The notes beneath the pieces are model-generated. The model searched no databases. It saw only the letters and a list, made by a program, of their open reading frames with translations, and was not told the origin of the DNA. DNA of 64,000 bases from Scatomonas sp963930955 (GTDB lineage Bacteria; Bacillota; Clostridia; Lachnospirales; Lachnospiraceae), in contig OZ006967.1 of assembly GCA_963930955.1 (NCBI GenBank), forward strand, positions 62,001 to 126,000. Reading direction: 5' to 3'. The position numbers and the translations under genes were made by a program. Shown piece by piece: positions 8,760 through 17,373 of this stretch (its first letter is position 1; every line of letters starts with the position of its first letter).

Positions 8760-9754
8760 ATATTCTCTGATTGCCTCCCTGCTGCTTTATTATTTTTTTT
8801 ATTTACAGTTGCAGATCTCTTACGACTGAAAATATCAATGTAAACCATAATCAAAATTACAAGCCCTATGGCGATACCCTGCAGATAGGATGAAAGGCCC
8901 ACAAGATTCATAACATTTACAATCATAGTCAGAATAACAGCTCCTATTACTGTGCCGAGAATTCCTCCTTCTCCTCCCAGCAGCGAAGTCCCGCCAATAA
9001 CCACTGCAGCTACGATCTGAAGCCCGTAGGCATCACACATGGCAACATCTGCCGCATTCAGCCGCGCGCACATAATAATGCCTCCGATACCCGCAAAAAT
9101 ACTGCAGATCGTATAGGTGCCAAAAAGAGAAGTCAAGACTCCCGTTCCGCTATATCTTGCCGCCTCCGGGTTTGCCCCGATCATATATATGTTCCTTCCA
9201 TAGGTTGTTTTTGTCAGGATCAGCAAGAGCAGAATGACTCCAATTACGGAAAGAACGATAGGTACGGCCAGCTTTCCTATATACCCCACTCCAAGATAGG
9301 TAAAGCCTTCCGGCAGCCCGTAAATCACTTGTCCGCGCATTATAATAGTCGCAATTCCTGTAACGACCCAGTTTGTTCCGTAAGTAGCAACAAAGGCCGG
9401 CAATTTTAGCACCCCTACCAAAAATCCGTTAAAAATCCCCACAGCGGCAGCAACCAACAATCCCAATACCATAGCCTGCCCAACGGATACCCCGCTGGTC
9501 ATTAATTTTGCACAGACACACCCTACCAGACCTGCCACACTCCCTACCGACAGATCAATGCCTCCGGTTAGCACAACGGCAGTCAATCCTGTAGATAAAA
9601 CCAGCAGGATACTGGCCTGCCGTAAAATAGTCATCAAATTGCTTGTCCTAAAAAAAGAGGGACTCAGCAGCCCGGAAATTACCATCATAATAATCAATGC
9701 CAGGACACTGTAAATATACTTTGATGAACGAATTTTTTCTATCCACTTTTTCAT
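8756..9754 (-). CDS. CUT2/ribose-type ABC transporter permease
   Basis: An inner-membrane permease of the RbsC branch, 332 residues with about 8-10 predicted membrane helices. It carries the family pattern LSTGLTAVVLTGGIDLSVGS and the later ANPEAARYSGTG cytoplasmic coupling stretch. It is the second permease of the operon and overlaps the MBL gene by four bases, 12 bp after the other permease. Two different permease genes suggest a heterodimeric channel, as in Lsr-type or rhamnose importers. The substrate cannot be read from sequence. Confidence 0.9.
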   Translation of the reverse strand: MKKWIEKIRSSKYIYSVLALIIMMVISGLLSPSFFRTSNLMTILRQASILLVLSTGLTAVVLTGGIDLSVGSVAGLVGCVCAKLMTSGVSVGQAMVLGLLVAAAVGIFNGFLVGVLKLPAFVATYGTNWVVTGIATIIMRGQVIYGLPEGFTYLGVGYIGKLAVPIVLSVIGVILLLLILTKTTYGRNIYMIGANPEAARYSGTGVLTSLFGTYTICSIFAGIGGIIMCARLNAADVAMCDAYGLQIVAAVVIGGTSLLGGEGGILGTVIGAVILTMIVNVMNLVGLSSYLQGIAIGLVILIMVYIDIFSRKRSATVNKKNNKAAGRQSENI

Positions 9755-9766
9755 TTTCGCTCCCTC

Positions 9767-10717
9767 CTAGTCCCGCACTTTTTTAATACAAGCATCTACG
9801 ATGATAGCCAGCAAGACCACGCCGCCTATCAGCGCATTTTGATAAATTGACTCCAGCCCGATTTGGTTTAAACCGGTTTTTACAATCTGGATTAAAAACA
9901 CGCCGAAAATCGTTCCTACGACTGTTCCATTCCCGTCCCGCATGGAAGTGCCTCCCAGCAGCACCGCAGCTATGGAATTAAATTCATATCCGTCTCCAGC
10001 CAGGGGATTCCCTGATTCAATCCTGCATGCCATTAAAATACCGGAAACACCTGCCATGAATCCAGCAAAAACAAAAGCCAGTATCATATTAAGCGCAACA
10101 TTGGAACCAGCCAGATTCAGCGCTTCACTATTTCCGCCTAATGCAACGATTTTCATTCCAAAACGGGTTCGTTTCAGTATCACAAGAGTAATCAGAAAAC
10201 AAACGATCGCAATCCAGACACAAAAGGGAATCCCAAGAAAACTTCCATAGGTAATCTCGGAGAAAATATTTTTAGAAATATGAATCGTTGTATTGTCAGA
10301 AAGTACCAATGCCACGGAAGCAAAAATATTTTGCGTTCCTAATGTGGCTATAAAAGCCGGAATTTTTAATTTTGCCACTAAAAATCCATTAATAAGTCCA
10401 GCCACTCCGCCAAACAAGACAGAAATGATCATCGCGCTTCCTGTAGAGAGCCCTGATTTCATCAACAAAACCCACAATACAGAAACAGCGCTGATAATGG
10501 ATCCCACAGATAAATCCGTACCCTGGGTCATAATTACCAGTGTCTGTCCAAATGACAGAACCAGCAGCGGTGATGCTGTAATTAAAAAAGTTCTTAGGTT
10601 GCTGCCTGAAAAGAAACCTTCTACCTGTGTGCCAAAAAACAAAATTAATAAAATTATAATCCACACAGCTGGCGGAATCTGTGCCAGCCTTTTTCCGGAA
10701 AGTTTTTTCATCTTCAT
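9767..10717 (-). CDS. CUT2/ribose-type ABC transporter permease
   Basis: RbsC-like permease of 316 residues, first of two in the operon. LSFGQTLVIMTQGTDLSVGS and GGNSEALNLAGSN match the branch-conserved membrane and coupling segments. The start codon directly abuts the stop of the ATPase gene. It is paralogous to, but clearly divergent from, the neighbouring permease, which supports a heterodimer rather than a recent duplication. Confidence 0.9.
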   Translation of the reverse strand: MKMKKLSGKRLAQIPPAVWIIILLILFFGTQVEGFFSGSNLRTFLITASPLLVLSFGQTLVIMTQGTDLSVGSIISAVSVLWVLLMKSGLSTGSAMIISVLFGGVAGLINGFLVAKLKIPAFIATLGTQNIFASVALVLSDNTTIHISKNIFSEITYGSFLGIPFCVWIAIVCFLITLVILKRTRFGMKIVALGGNSEALNLAGSNVALNMILAFVFAGFMAGVSGILMACRIESGNPLAGDGYEFNSIAAVLLGGTSMRDGNGTVVGTIFGVFLIQIVKTGLNQIGLESIYQNALIGGVVLLAIIVDACIKKVRD

Positions 10718-12217
10718 TTAATCCACCCCAAGCATAAGCGTACCCAACTTTTCTGCCGAAAACTCCTGTCTCTGCAGTTCACCGGTAATAGAGCCATTTT
10801 TCATAACATAAATCCGATCACTCATACCGATTATTTCTTCCATTTCCGAAGAAATCATTAAAATTGCCTTTCCTTCCGCTACCAGCCGGTCCATTAAAGC
10901 ATAAATTTCCATCTTTGCACCCACATCAATGCCTCGCGTAGGTTCATCAAAAATTAAGATGTCCGAATTTTCGCTGAGCCATTTAGCAATTACTACTTTC
11001 TGCTGGTTTCCTCCGGAAAGCTCTCCTACTTTCTTTTTTACTCCCGGTGTAGCGATTGCCAATTTTCCAACATACTCCTCCGCAATCCGGTTCACTTTTC
11101 TGTCAGAAATAATTCCATGGGGAAAATATTTTTTTAAGCTGACAGCCAGAATATTCCATGCAATTGGCTGTTTAATAGCAAGACCCAAGCCTTTTCGATC
11201 CTCTGTCAGAAGCCCCAGTCCTTTTGCGATTACCTGTCTGGGCGGCTTTCCCGTCATATTCTGCCCTTTAATCATCACTTTTCCTTCTTGCGGCTTGTCG
11301 ATTCCGAAAATAAGCCTGGCCAGTTCCGTCCGCCCGGATCCTACCAATCCACATAATCCAACGATTTCTCCCTTTTTTACTTGAAGGGAACAATTTTTTA
11401 CCTTTCCATGCTTATCACTGAGATTTTCCACAGACAGAGCGATTTCCTGATACTGATTTATATTTCTTACATACGCCTGGGAGATATCTCTTCCAACCAT
11501 AAGATTCACAAGCTGTTCTTTTGAAAGCTCTCCTACCTGAAGAGACTTGATCAGCTTTCCATCCCTTAGCACCGTAATTCTATCCCCGATCTGGTCGAAT
11601 TCCCCCATCCGGTGAGAAATGTAGATAATTCCCAGACCAGATTCTTTTAATTTTCTAATCTGTTCAAACAGGGTTGCAATTTCCCGTTCTGACAGAGTAG
11701 CCGTTGGTTCATCAAAAACAATGACTTTCGGATGATTGGACAGAGCTTTCGCAATCTCTATCATCTGCTGCTCCGCCACCCCGTAATTTTTCACCTTTTT
11801 ATGGGTGTCGATTTGCCTGCAATTAAGCTTATCCAGGATTTCTCTTGCATTTGCGTGCAAGGCTGCTGTATCAATCAGATGTGTATACTTTTTTAATGGT
11901 TCGCGGCTTAGGAAAATATTCTGAGCCGCATTCAGATAAGGAACCATTGTTAACTCCTGATAAACTGCTACAATCCCCCGTTCAATAGCGTCTTTGGGAG
12001 AATGGAATTTGCAGAGGGTTCCTTCTACATAAATTTCCCCTTCATCCGGCTGATACGCACCCAAAAGGACTTTAACCAGAGTACTCTTGCCCGCTCCATT
12101 TTCCCCTACCAGAATATGTACTTCTCCAGGATATAAATCAAAATCAACATGATCCAATGCTTTCACTCCCGGAAAACTTTTACAAATACCCTTTGCCTGT
12201 AAGATTGGTGCCGTCAT
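10718..12217 (-). CDS. CUT2/ribose-type ABC transporter ATPase, two-domain
   Basis: RbsA-like protein of 499 residues with two nucleotide-binding domains. The first has Walker A GENGAGKST and Walker B VIVFDEPTATLS. The second has the usual CUT2 degenerate P-loop GLVGSGRTEL with signature LSGGNQQK and FDEPTRGIDVGAK. The ATG at 12217 is preferred over 12271 because the family N-terminus begins here and AAAGG precedes it. It is separated from the binding-protein gene by a strong hairpin, probably keeping binding-protein mRNA in excess. Confidence 0.92.
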   Translation of the reverse strand: MTAPILQAKGICKSFPGVKALDHVDFDLYPGEVHILVGENGAGKSTLVKVLLGAYQPDEGEIYVEGTLCKFHSPKDAIERGIVAVYQELTMVPYLNAAQNIFLSREPLKKYTHLIDTAALHANAREILDKLNCRQIDTHKKVKNYGVAEQQMIEIAKALSNHPKVIVFDEPTATLSEREIATLFEQIRKLKESGLGIIYISHRMGEFDQIGDRITVLRDGKLIKSLQVGELSKEQLVNLMVGRDISQAYVRNINQYQEIALSVENLSDKHGKVKNCSLQVKKGEIVGLCGLVGSGRTELARLIFGIDKPQEGKVMIKGQNMTGKPPRQVIAKGLGLLTEDRKGLGLAIKQPIAWNILAVSLKKYFPHGIISDRKVNRIAEEYVGKLAIATPGVKKKVGELSGGNQQKVVIAKWLSENSDILIFDEPTRGIDVGAKMEIYALMDRLVAEGKAILMISSEMEEIIGMSDRIYVMKNGSITGELQRQEFSAEKLGTLMLGVD

Positions 12218-12251
12218 CCTTTCAACCTTTCTTTCTATAAAAGTCTTTTTT

Positions 12252-12293
12252 AAATCAGAGCTGCCGCCCACTTTGGTGCGGCAGCTCTGATTT
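12252..12293 (-). other. Intercistronic hairpin between binding protein and ATPase genes
   Basis: A perfect 16-bp stem (AAATCAGAGCTGCCGC and complement) with a 10-base loop. On the transcribed strand it is followed by A residues, not T, so it is more likely an mRNA-stabilising element or partial attenuator than a terminator. Confidence 0.7.
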
Positions 12294-12318
12294 CAGCCTG
12301 GACAGTTCAATACTCGCT

Positions 12319-13452
12319 TCAGCTTTCCCAGGATGCTTTCGTATCCAGGAAATCCTGTACATTATCCGTAGTAATCAAAAGGCCATCCTGCGCTGTGGGG
12401 AAGGGAATAAAACTGTATTCCGGTGCTGTCCCGTCATTTAAATACTGGACCAGGTAGCAGCAAGCCAGGTATGTGGCGCTGTAGGGATCCATGTTATAGG
12501 TACAGTAAAATTCCCCGCTTTGTACCATATTTACATCATCCTGGAATCCGTCAAAGGTGCCGATCATAACCTGATCTTCTAATCCAGCCGCTTTAATAGC
12601 CTGATAGGCTCCGATTGCCATTTCTGAATTGCACCCGATCACCATTGTCAGTTTATCTGACAAGCCTTCCTGCTGAAGCAGGTTCTCCATGACTGTCATA
12701 CCCTGTACACGATTAAAATTCGCCGGCTGTGAAGCAAGCAGCTCAATATTGGGATAGTCTTCCAAAACATCCATAATTCCTTGGAGCCTTTCAATCGAAT
12801 TCTGAGCTCCCGAAGGCCCCTCGATAATTACTAAACCGCCCTCTCCGCCTGCCTTCTCGAACATGGCCTTTGCGACTTCTGTTCCGGAAGGATAATAATC
12901 CGCTCCTGTCCGCAGGAAAATTTCTGTAGCCGGCGCCGTGCCGATTGCCGAAACTGGTATATCATTTTCATGGGCTTTATTGACCGCGGGAACGATTCCA
13001 TTTGAATCCACGGGAATTGTCACAAATGCATCAATTCCGCTTTCAATCATGGATTCCATAATACTTACCTGTTCCTCCACGCTGTCCGCTGTAGCAGGAG
13101 CCTGAATATTAATTTCGAACCCCATATCTTCCGCCGCTTTTTTAGCCCCGTCTGCAGAAAGAGCCATGTAGGGATTTGTATTATTTTTTACGATCAGACC
13201 TATTTTATATGGTTCGTTTGCTTTTATATCTGTTTCAATAAATCTTCCCAGCCCTGTTACCGGCAGTTCCAGATCTGCAGTCTCCTCTGTGGCTGTATTA
13301 TCCAGAACCATTCCTTCCTGCTCTGTATTCTCTGAAGTATTTTGAACCGTTTCATTTTCCGCATTTGAATTACTTTCTTCCTTACCAGCGGAACAGCCGC
13401 ATAAGGAAACTGTCATAATCGCCGTCAAAAGAAACACCAAACTTTTTTTCAT
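12319..13452 (-). CDS. CUT2-type sugar-binding lipoprotein
   Basis: Extracytoplasmic solute-binding protein of the RbsB class anchored by lipid. The signal peptide ends in the lipobox SLCGC, followed by a long Ser/Asn/Glu/Thr-rich linker and then a periplasmic-binding fold starting at PYKIGLIVKNNTNPYM and including FVTIPVDSNGIVPAVNKA. The second ATG (13452) lies at better spacing from GGAGGG than the first (13458). It is 17 bp after the UroD-like gene and upstream of the hairpin and ATPase gene. The ligand is unknown. Confidence 0.9.
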   Translation of the reverse strand: MKKSLVFLLTAIMTVSLCGCSAGKEESNSNAENETVQNTSENTEQEGMVLDNTATEETADLELPVTGLGRFIETDIKANEPYKIGLIVKNNTNPYMALSADGAKKAAEDMGFEINIQAPATADSVEEQVSIMESMIESGIDAFVTIPVDSNGIVPAVNKAHENDIPVSAIGTAPATEIFLRTGADYYPSGTEVAKAMFEKAGGEGGLVIIEGPSGAQNSIERLQGIMDVLEDYPNIELLASQPANFNRVQGMTVMENLLQQEGLSDKLTMVIGCNSEMAIGAYQAIKAAGLEDQVMIGTFDGFQDDVNMVQSGEFYCTYNMDPYSATYLACCYLVQYLNDGTAPEYSFIPFPTAQDGLLITTDNVQDFLDTKASWES

Positions 13453-13475
13453 TTGCATAATCCCTCCTACTTCTT

Positions 13476-14714
13476 CTAATATTTCCCATACTCTCTGGTA
13501 GTTCTGAATAAAGCTTCCATATTTTCTGCCCTGGCGTTATCAATAATCAATGATGTATCCATAATAAAACCTCCTCCAGGCGCGCAAATATCTATCAGCC
13601 GTTTACATTCCTCCTCTACCTGGCCAGGAGTTCCAAATGCCAGAAGAGAAGTGGGTAAATTTCCGCATATGCAGGCCACGTCTCCCAGAATGCGTTTTGC
13701 TTCTTTTATATCTACCTGTTCAAATGCGTAAACCACCTTTCCTTTGGGTACATCCCTAAGGATCTCCAAACGGGTATTGTACCTGCCTTCGCAGAAAACA
13801 TACGGTGTCATTCCTCCTTCGATGATCTCCTGCATCATTTTCTGCAGACTGGGCCAATAGAATTTTTCATAGCTTTCACGGCTCATAAATTCATCTACCC
13901 CCGCATGCAGAGGAATAAATACATATTCTGAATTCTGTGCTTTTGTAAAATTCACGGTTCTCCTGCTGCAGATTTCCGACATTACATCTACTGCCCGGGC
14001 TATCTTTTCCGGACGTTCTACTACATCGCATACAGAATTGATCATTCCGCGAATGTTGTCAGAAAACATATCAAAAGGACACGTCTGCGCAATCGCGGGC
14101 CCAAGAGGAAACCCTGACTCAATCACATAATTCCGGATATCCTGCATACCCTCCAGCCACTTCTGCGCCATTTCGCCGGCAATCATCAATTTCCGCATAG
14201 CTTCCCGGACATCACTCTGCGCAAATACAGCAATATCTCCCAAAAAGGAAAACTCAGCCGGATTATTGAAGCATAATTTTTCAAAAGCCTTTAGGGCTTT
14301 ATTTTTCCTTGGCAGCACCTTTGTTAAAATAAAATTTGTCGGATCAAATATGAAGTCATCGTATTCCTCTTCTTCCAGATAACAATCGTCCAGAATCTGG
14401 AAAGTCGCGTCTAAATCCAATCCGCTGTCAGGTCCCGGCATATTAATATACGTTGCTTCCAGCATACTTAAGGGATCCATGGGGTATACCAGCGGAGACC
14501 ACACCAAATCCGGCTCAAAAGTATCCAGAAATTTTTTAACTCCTTTTTTTGCATTGCGAATGTCCCGCATCGCTTCATACATGGTAATTCCACCGTAACG
14601 CATATAATACATATTTGCTTTTGGCGCAATGGGTACCTGGTCCGGCTCCTGCAGCGCAATCGCCTGATGCACTCTTTGTGCGCGCTGCTGATATAAATTT
14701 TCCTTTTCTGTCAT
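13476..14714 (-). CDS. Uroporphyrinogen-decarboxylase-fold protein (methyltransferase-like), first gene of ABC operon
   Basis: A 412-residue UroD/MtaA superfamily member, longer than true HemE (about 345). The catalytic region reads PYVFCEGRYNTRLEIL and ends with CAPGGGFIMDTS. Corrinoid methyltransferases of this fold usually have an HxC zinc motif, and here the His position is Val (VFC). No corrinoid protein gene adjoins, so standard methyl transfer is doubtful. Being first in an importer operon, it probably acts on the imported molecule, for example demethylation or decarboxylation; this is inference. The promoter and operator lie immediately upstream (14782-14838). Confidence 0.8.
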   Translation of the reverse strand: MTEKENLYQQRAQRVHQAIALQEPDQVPIAPKANMYYMRYGGITMYEAMRDIRNAKKGVKKFLDTFEPDLVWSPLVYPMDPLSMLEATYINMPGPDSGLDLDATFQILDDCYLEEEEYDDFIFDPTNFILTKVLPRKNKALKAFEKLCFNNPAEFSFLGDIAVFAQSDVREAMRKLMIAGEMAQKWLEGMQDIRNYVIESGFPLGPAIAQTCPFDMFSDNIRGMINSVCDVVERPEKIARAVDVMSEICSRRTVNFTKAQNSEYVFIPLHAGVDEFMSRESYEKFYWPSLQKMMQEIIEGGMTPYVFCEGRYNTRLEILRDVPKGKVVYAFEQVDIKEAKRILGDVACICGNLPTSLLAFGTPGQVEEECKRLIDICAPGGGFIMDTSLIIDNARAENMEALFRTTREYGKY

Positions 14715-14781
14715 AGGCTCCTTCCCTTTCTATTCTTTATCGTTCCATTGTTTCCAATTTGTATGCATGCATTATTTTGTA

Positions 14782-14838
14782 TATCGTGTATCGTATACGA
14801 TTATAGTTCTATTGTATCTATTAATCTATTTTTGTCAA
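14782..14838 (-). promoter_or_regulatory. Promoter of UroD-ABC operon with GntR operator
   Basis: On the minus strand TTGACA (14833-14838) and TACAAT (14811-14816) with a 16-bp spacer form a promoter. Immediately downstream lies ATCGTGTATCGTATACGAT (14783-14801), containing the perfect palindrome ATCGTATACGAT. A nearly identical site sits at the promoter of the opposite operon, implying one shared repressor, most likely the GntR protein encoded between them. Confidence 0.7.
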
Positions 14839-14922
14839 TATATTTTTAGACATTTCCATTTTCTTGTAAATAATATCCAAATTATTATTTGATAATTTGT
14901 CACATCTGAAAGCACTTTCTCA

Positions 14923-14990
14923 AGGAAGCCACGCCTCTCCCCGCAAAGCATGTATCAGCCGCCTGCCGTCTGCAAAAATGGGTGGCTCCT
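14923..14990. repeat. Inverted repeat flanking the MITE-like element
   Basis: AGGAAGCCAC (14923-14932) pairs with GTGGCTCCT (14982-14990). It is GC-rich, within an AT-rich gap and directly next to the MITE-like element; it may be part of a larger insertion or an older one. The rest of the 554-bp gap between 13476-14714 and 15269-15997 is AT-rich promoter DNA. Confidence 0.5.
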
Positions 14991-14995
14991 CCGGC

Positions 14996-15160
14996 TAGCA
15001 TCCGTGTACAAGGGGCAACACGCTCCAAACCGCGTAATTTCGGTGATTTTCTGTGTTATCCTCAATCGGCGTACAGAGACGTACGCGGAGGGAAAGTAAC
15101 GCAGAAGGAGCTCAAATCAGCCCTTCAACGACCGTATTGTCCCCTTGTACACGGATGCTA
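14996..15160. mobile_element. MITE-like element, 165 bp, TA-flanked
   Basis: Long terminal inverted repeats (GCATCCGTGTACAAGGGG at the left, complement at the right) are bordered by TA on each side, as expected for IS630/mariner-type target duplication. The interior also folds back: TTCTGTGTTA with TAACGCAGAA, and GCGTAC with GTACGC. There is no ORF. A shorter copy at 58013-58060 shares GTGTACAAGGGGCA and the following CACGCTC, so this is a dispersed repeat family. Confidence 0.7.
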
Positions 15161-15224
15161 ATAAATTATTATAGAAATCTCTTCCATTTTGGAGGCTTCT
15201 CATATATAATTAAACACAATCAAA

Positions 15225-15253
15225 TTGTATATTGCATGAAATAATACTTATAT
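15225..15253 (+). promoter_or_regulatory. Possible promoter of GntR gene
   Basis: TTGTAT (15225-15230) and TTATAT (15248-15253) with a 17-bp spacer lie just before an AGGAG ribosome site. Both boxes are imperfect. Confidence 0.4.
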
Positions 15254-15268
15254 TCAGGAGATAAAACA

Positions 15269-15997
15269 ATGAACAAAAAAAGACCGGAGGAGCCCCGTAT
15301 TTCCGAAATGAATTTCCAGGAAACTCCATTTATTAAGCGGCCTGTCCTTTCTGAACTGGTCTATGACTACATTCTGGACAACATCGCCAACGGTACCCTC
15401 CGCACAGGGGAAAAAATTAACGCAGAGGGACTTTCAAGGAAACTAAATGTCAGCCGCACGCCGATCCGGGAAGCCTTCAGCGCTCTTGAGCAAAATGGAT
15501 TAGTTGTCTCTGTCCCTTTTTCAGGCGTATTTGTAAAAAAGCCAACGATCGAAGAAATACAGGAAATCTATCAGATCCGTCTTCTGCTAGAACCGTATGC
15601 ACTGCGCCAGGCTGTAGAACAGATTTCAGACGATGATATCCAGCAGCTGACTGACCTGCAAACCGAAATCGAGACAATCATCAGCAGTCATTCCGCTACT
15701 CCCCGTATTATCTTTAAATATAATCAGGACTTCCACTTACAGCTATTTTCCTACTCAAAAATGCCTCAGCTATGCAAAATAATTGAGCAGCTATGGTACA
15801 GTCTTTCCTTTTATCGCCTTCTTCTGGCAGGACAAAGTAACTATCCCGTTCAGCTAATTACAGAACATCATGCGTATCTAGAGGCTTTGAAAAAAAGAGA
15901 TTGCCAGCAGCTTTATGATATATGCTGCAATAATTTAACGGAACACATGAAGCAAATGCCTGATATTGTCACCTGTTATTATCAATCTATTGAATAG
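15269..15997 (+). CDS. GntR-family regulator, FCD (FadR/UxuR-like) subtype
   Basis: A DNA-binding regulator of 242 residues. The N-terminal winged helix (about 25-90) contains LSRKLNVSRTPIREAFSALE. The all-helical FCD ligand domain (about 95-235) keeps its metal-ligand pattern, with NQDFH, TEHHAY and LTEHM. The ATG follows AGGAGA at 7 bp. It sits between the two operons and shares their operators. FCD regulators usually respond to sugar acids or their intermediates, which fits an acid-sugar pathway. It ends in its own strong terminator. Confidence 0.92.
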   Translation: MNKKRPEEPRISEMNFQETPFIKRPVLSELVYDYILDNIANGTLRTGEKINAEGLSRKLNVSRTPIREAFSALEQNGLVVSVPFSGVFVKKPTIEEIQEIYQIRLLLEPYALRQAVEQISDDDIQQLTDLQTEIETIISSHSATPRIIFKYNQDFHLQLFSYSKMPQLCKIIEQLWYSLSFYRLLLAGQSNYPVQLITEHHAYLEALKKRDCQQLYDICCNNLTEHMKQMPDIVTCYYQSIE

Positions 15998-15999
15998 GC

Positions 16000-16042
16000 A
16001 AAAAACAGCAGCAGAATTCCCATAATTCTGCTGCTGTTTTTT
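16000..16042 (+). terminator. Terminator of GntR gene
   Basis: A perfect 19-bp stem (AAAAAACAGCAGCAGAATT and complement), 5-base loop and terminal T-run start immediately after the gntR stop codon. It insulates the regulator from the next operon promoter. Confidence 0.9.
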
Positions 16043-16047
16043 GTCTT

Positions 16048-16105
16048 TATCGTATACTATATACAATATTGACTTATTTCTCTATATCGTGTATAGTATA
16101 CGATA
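16048..16105 (+). promoter_or_regulatory. Promoter of Tm-1-like/aldolase operon with two GntR operators
   Basis: TTGACT (16069-16074) and TATAGT (16092-16097) with a 17-bp spacer form a good promoter. One operator, ATCGTGTATAGTATACGAT, covers the -10 box (16086-16104). A second, ATCGTATACTATATACAAT, lies upstream of the -35 box (16049-16067). Their centres are 37 bp apart. The site over the -10 box matches 19 of 21 bases with that of the divergent operon. Confidence 0.75.
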
Positions 16106-16130
16106 TACAAAACAGACAAGGAGGATACCA

Positions 16131-17348
16131 ATGGCTACCATTGCTGTAATTTCATGCGCAGATACCAAATTGGCTGAAATGCTTTACTTAAATCAGGAAA
16201 TCAAACGCCTGGGCTGCGATACTCTGCTGATCGATGCCGGTACAAAAGACCTGATTCTCAATGACCAATTAGATATACAGGCCGAAACCATCAGTAAAGC
16301 CGCCGGTTTTGACTGGAAAAAGCATCATATTTGCAAAAAAGATCAGTTATTAGATATTATGTGCCGTGGTCTCTCTCTTCTGCTTCCTGAATTATACCGG
16401 CAAGGAAAGATCCACGGCGCTGTTGCTCTTGGCGGTCTGCAAAATACTTTGATTGGGTGCAGCGGTCTCCAGGCTTTACCGATTGGCGTCCCAAAACTCA
16501 TGATTTCCACCGTTGCCTGCGGAAACAGAAAATTTGATTTTATTACCGGCACAAAAGATGTGGTTGTTATGCCTTCTATCTCAGATTTTACAGGTCTCAA
16601 CTGTATTAGCCGCACGATTCTTTCAAACGCCGCAGCTGCCATTACAGGTATGGTTCTGCACGCCGGAACACTTATCTGTCCGCCTGCCCGTATGCCGGTT
16701 ATCGGAACAACCTTAATGGGCGCTACTAATGACGGAGTAGCAAATGCCGCTCTTATTCTTCAAAAAAAAGGATATGAAGTTTTAAGCTTTCATTCTACCG
16801 GCATCGGCGGAAAAACCATGGAAGAAATGATCCAAGATGGCTTGATTACTGCCGTTATGGATCTGACTCTTCATGAAATCGTATATGAATATTTTGGATC
16901 TGGTTTTGGATATGGTGCCAATGGCCGTCTGCTGGCTGCGTGCCATACGGGGATTCCCATGTTAGTCTGCCCGGCCGGGATTGATTTTATTTGTCTTGAT
17001 GCCAATGCCGATTTTCCGGAATTAAAAAGCAGAAAACGGATCTTACACAATTCCACCTTAGCCCATGTAAAACTGCTGCCGAAAGAAGTTCTTGCTATCT
17101 GCGAGATCATTATTTCCCGCTTAAACAGCGCGACCGGACCTGTAAAAATGCTTTTCCCCCTTCAGGGACTTCGATCCTTCAGCAAACCGGGAGAACCGCT
17201 TTACGATCCTGAACTCGATCAGCTTATTCTCCATGCTTTTCAAAAAGGGCTTCGCAAAGACATTCCTATTCTTACCGTTGACTGCAATCTTATGGATTTT
17301 ACCTTTTCAAAACTAGCCGCGGAAGAAACCATGAAAATGCTTTCTTAA
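16131..17348 (+). CDS. Tm-1-like ATP-binding protein (UPF0261)
   Basis: A 405-residue member of the UPF0261 family, named for the plant tobamovirus-resistance protein Tm-1, which binds ATP in its N-terminal domain. MATIAVISCADTKLAEM begins the N-terminal Rossmann-like half; GGLQNTLIGCSG, STVACGNRKFDFITGTKDVV and FHSTGIGGKTMEEMI are family segments. The bacterial function is not established. The ATG at 16131 follows AAGGAGG at 6 bp; the longer upstream frame runs through the promoter. No sugar kinase is present in this block, so it could serve as an ATP-dependent activating enzyme; that is speculation. Confidence 0.85.
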   Translation: MATIAVISCADTKLAEMLYLNQEIKRLGCDTLLIDAGTKDLILNDQLDIQAETISKAAGFDWKKHHICKKDQLLDIMCRGLSLLLPELYRQGKIHGAVALGGLQNTLIGCSGLQALPIGVPKLMISTVACGNRKFDFITGTKDVVVMPSISDFTGLNCISRTILSNAAAAITGMVLHAGTLICPPARMPVIGTTLMGATNDGVANAALILQKKGYEVLSFHSTGIGGKTMEEMIQDGLITAVMDLTLHEIVYEYFGSGFGYGANGRLLAACHTGIPMLVCPAGIDFICLDANADFPELKSRKRILHNSTLAHVKLLPKEVLAICEIIISRLNSATGPVKMLFPLQGLRSFSKPGEPLYDPELDQLILHAFQKGLRKDIPILTVDCNLMDFTFSKLAAEETMKMLS

Positions 17349-17373
17349 TTTTTAAAAAGGAGATGAAGCAATC

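Noticed and set aside
14996..15160. CRISPR repeat
   Set aside because: There is only one pair of inverted, not direct, repeats and no regular spacing.
15053..15244. 63-codon frame within the MITE-like element
   Set aside because: It crosses the element's inverted repeats, has no ribosome site and no similarity to any family.
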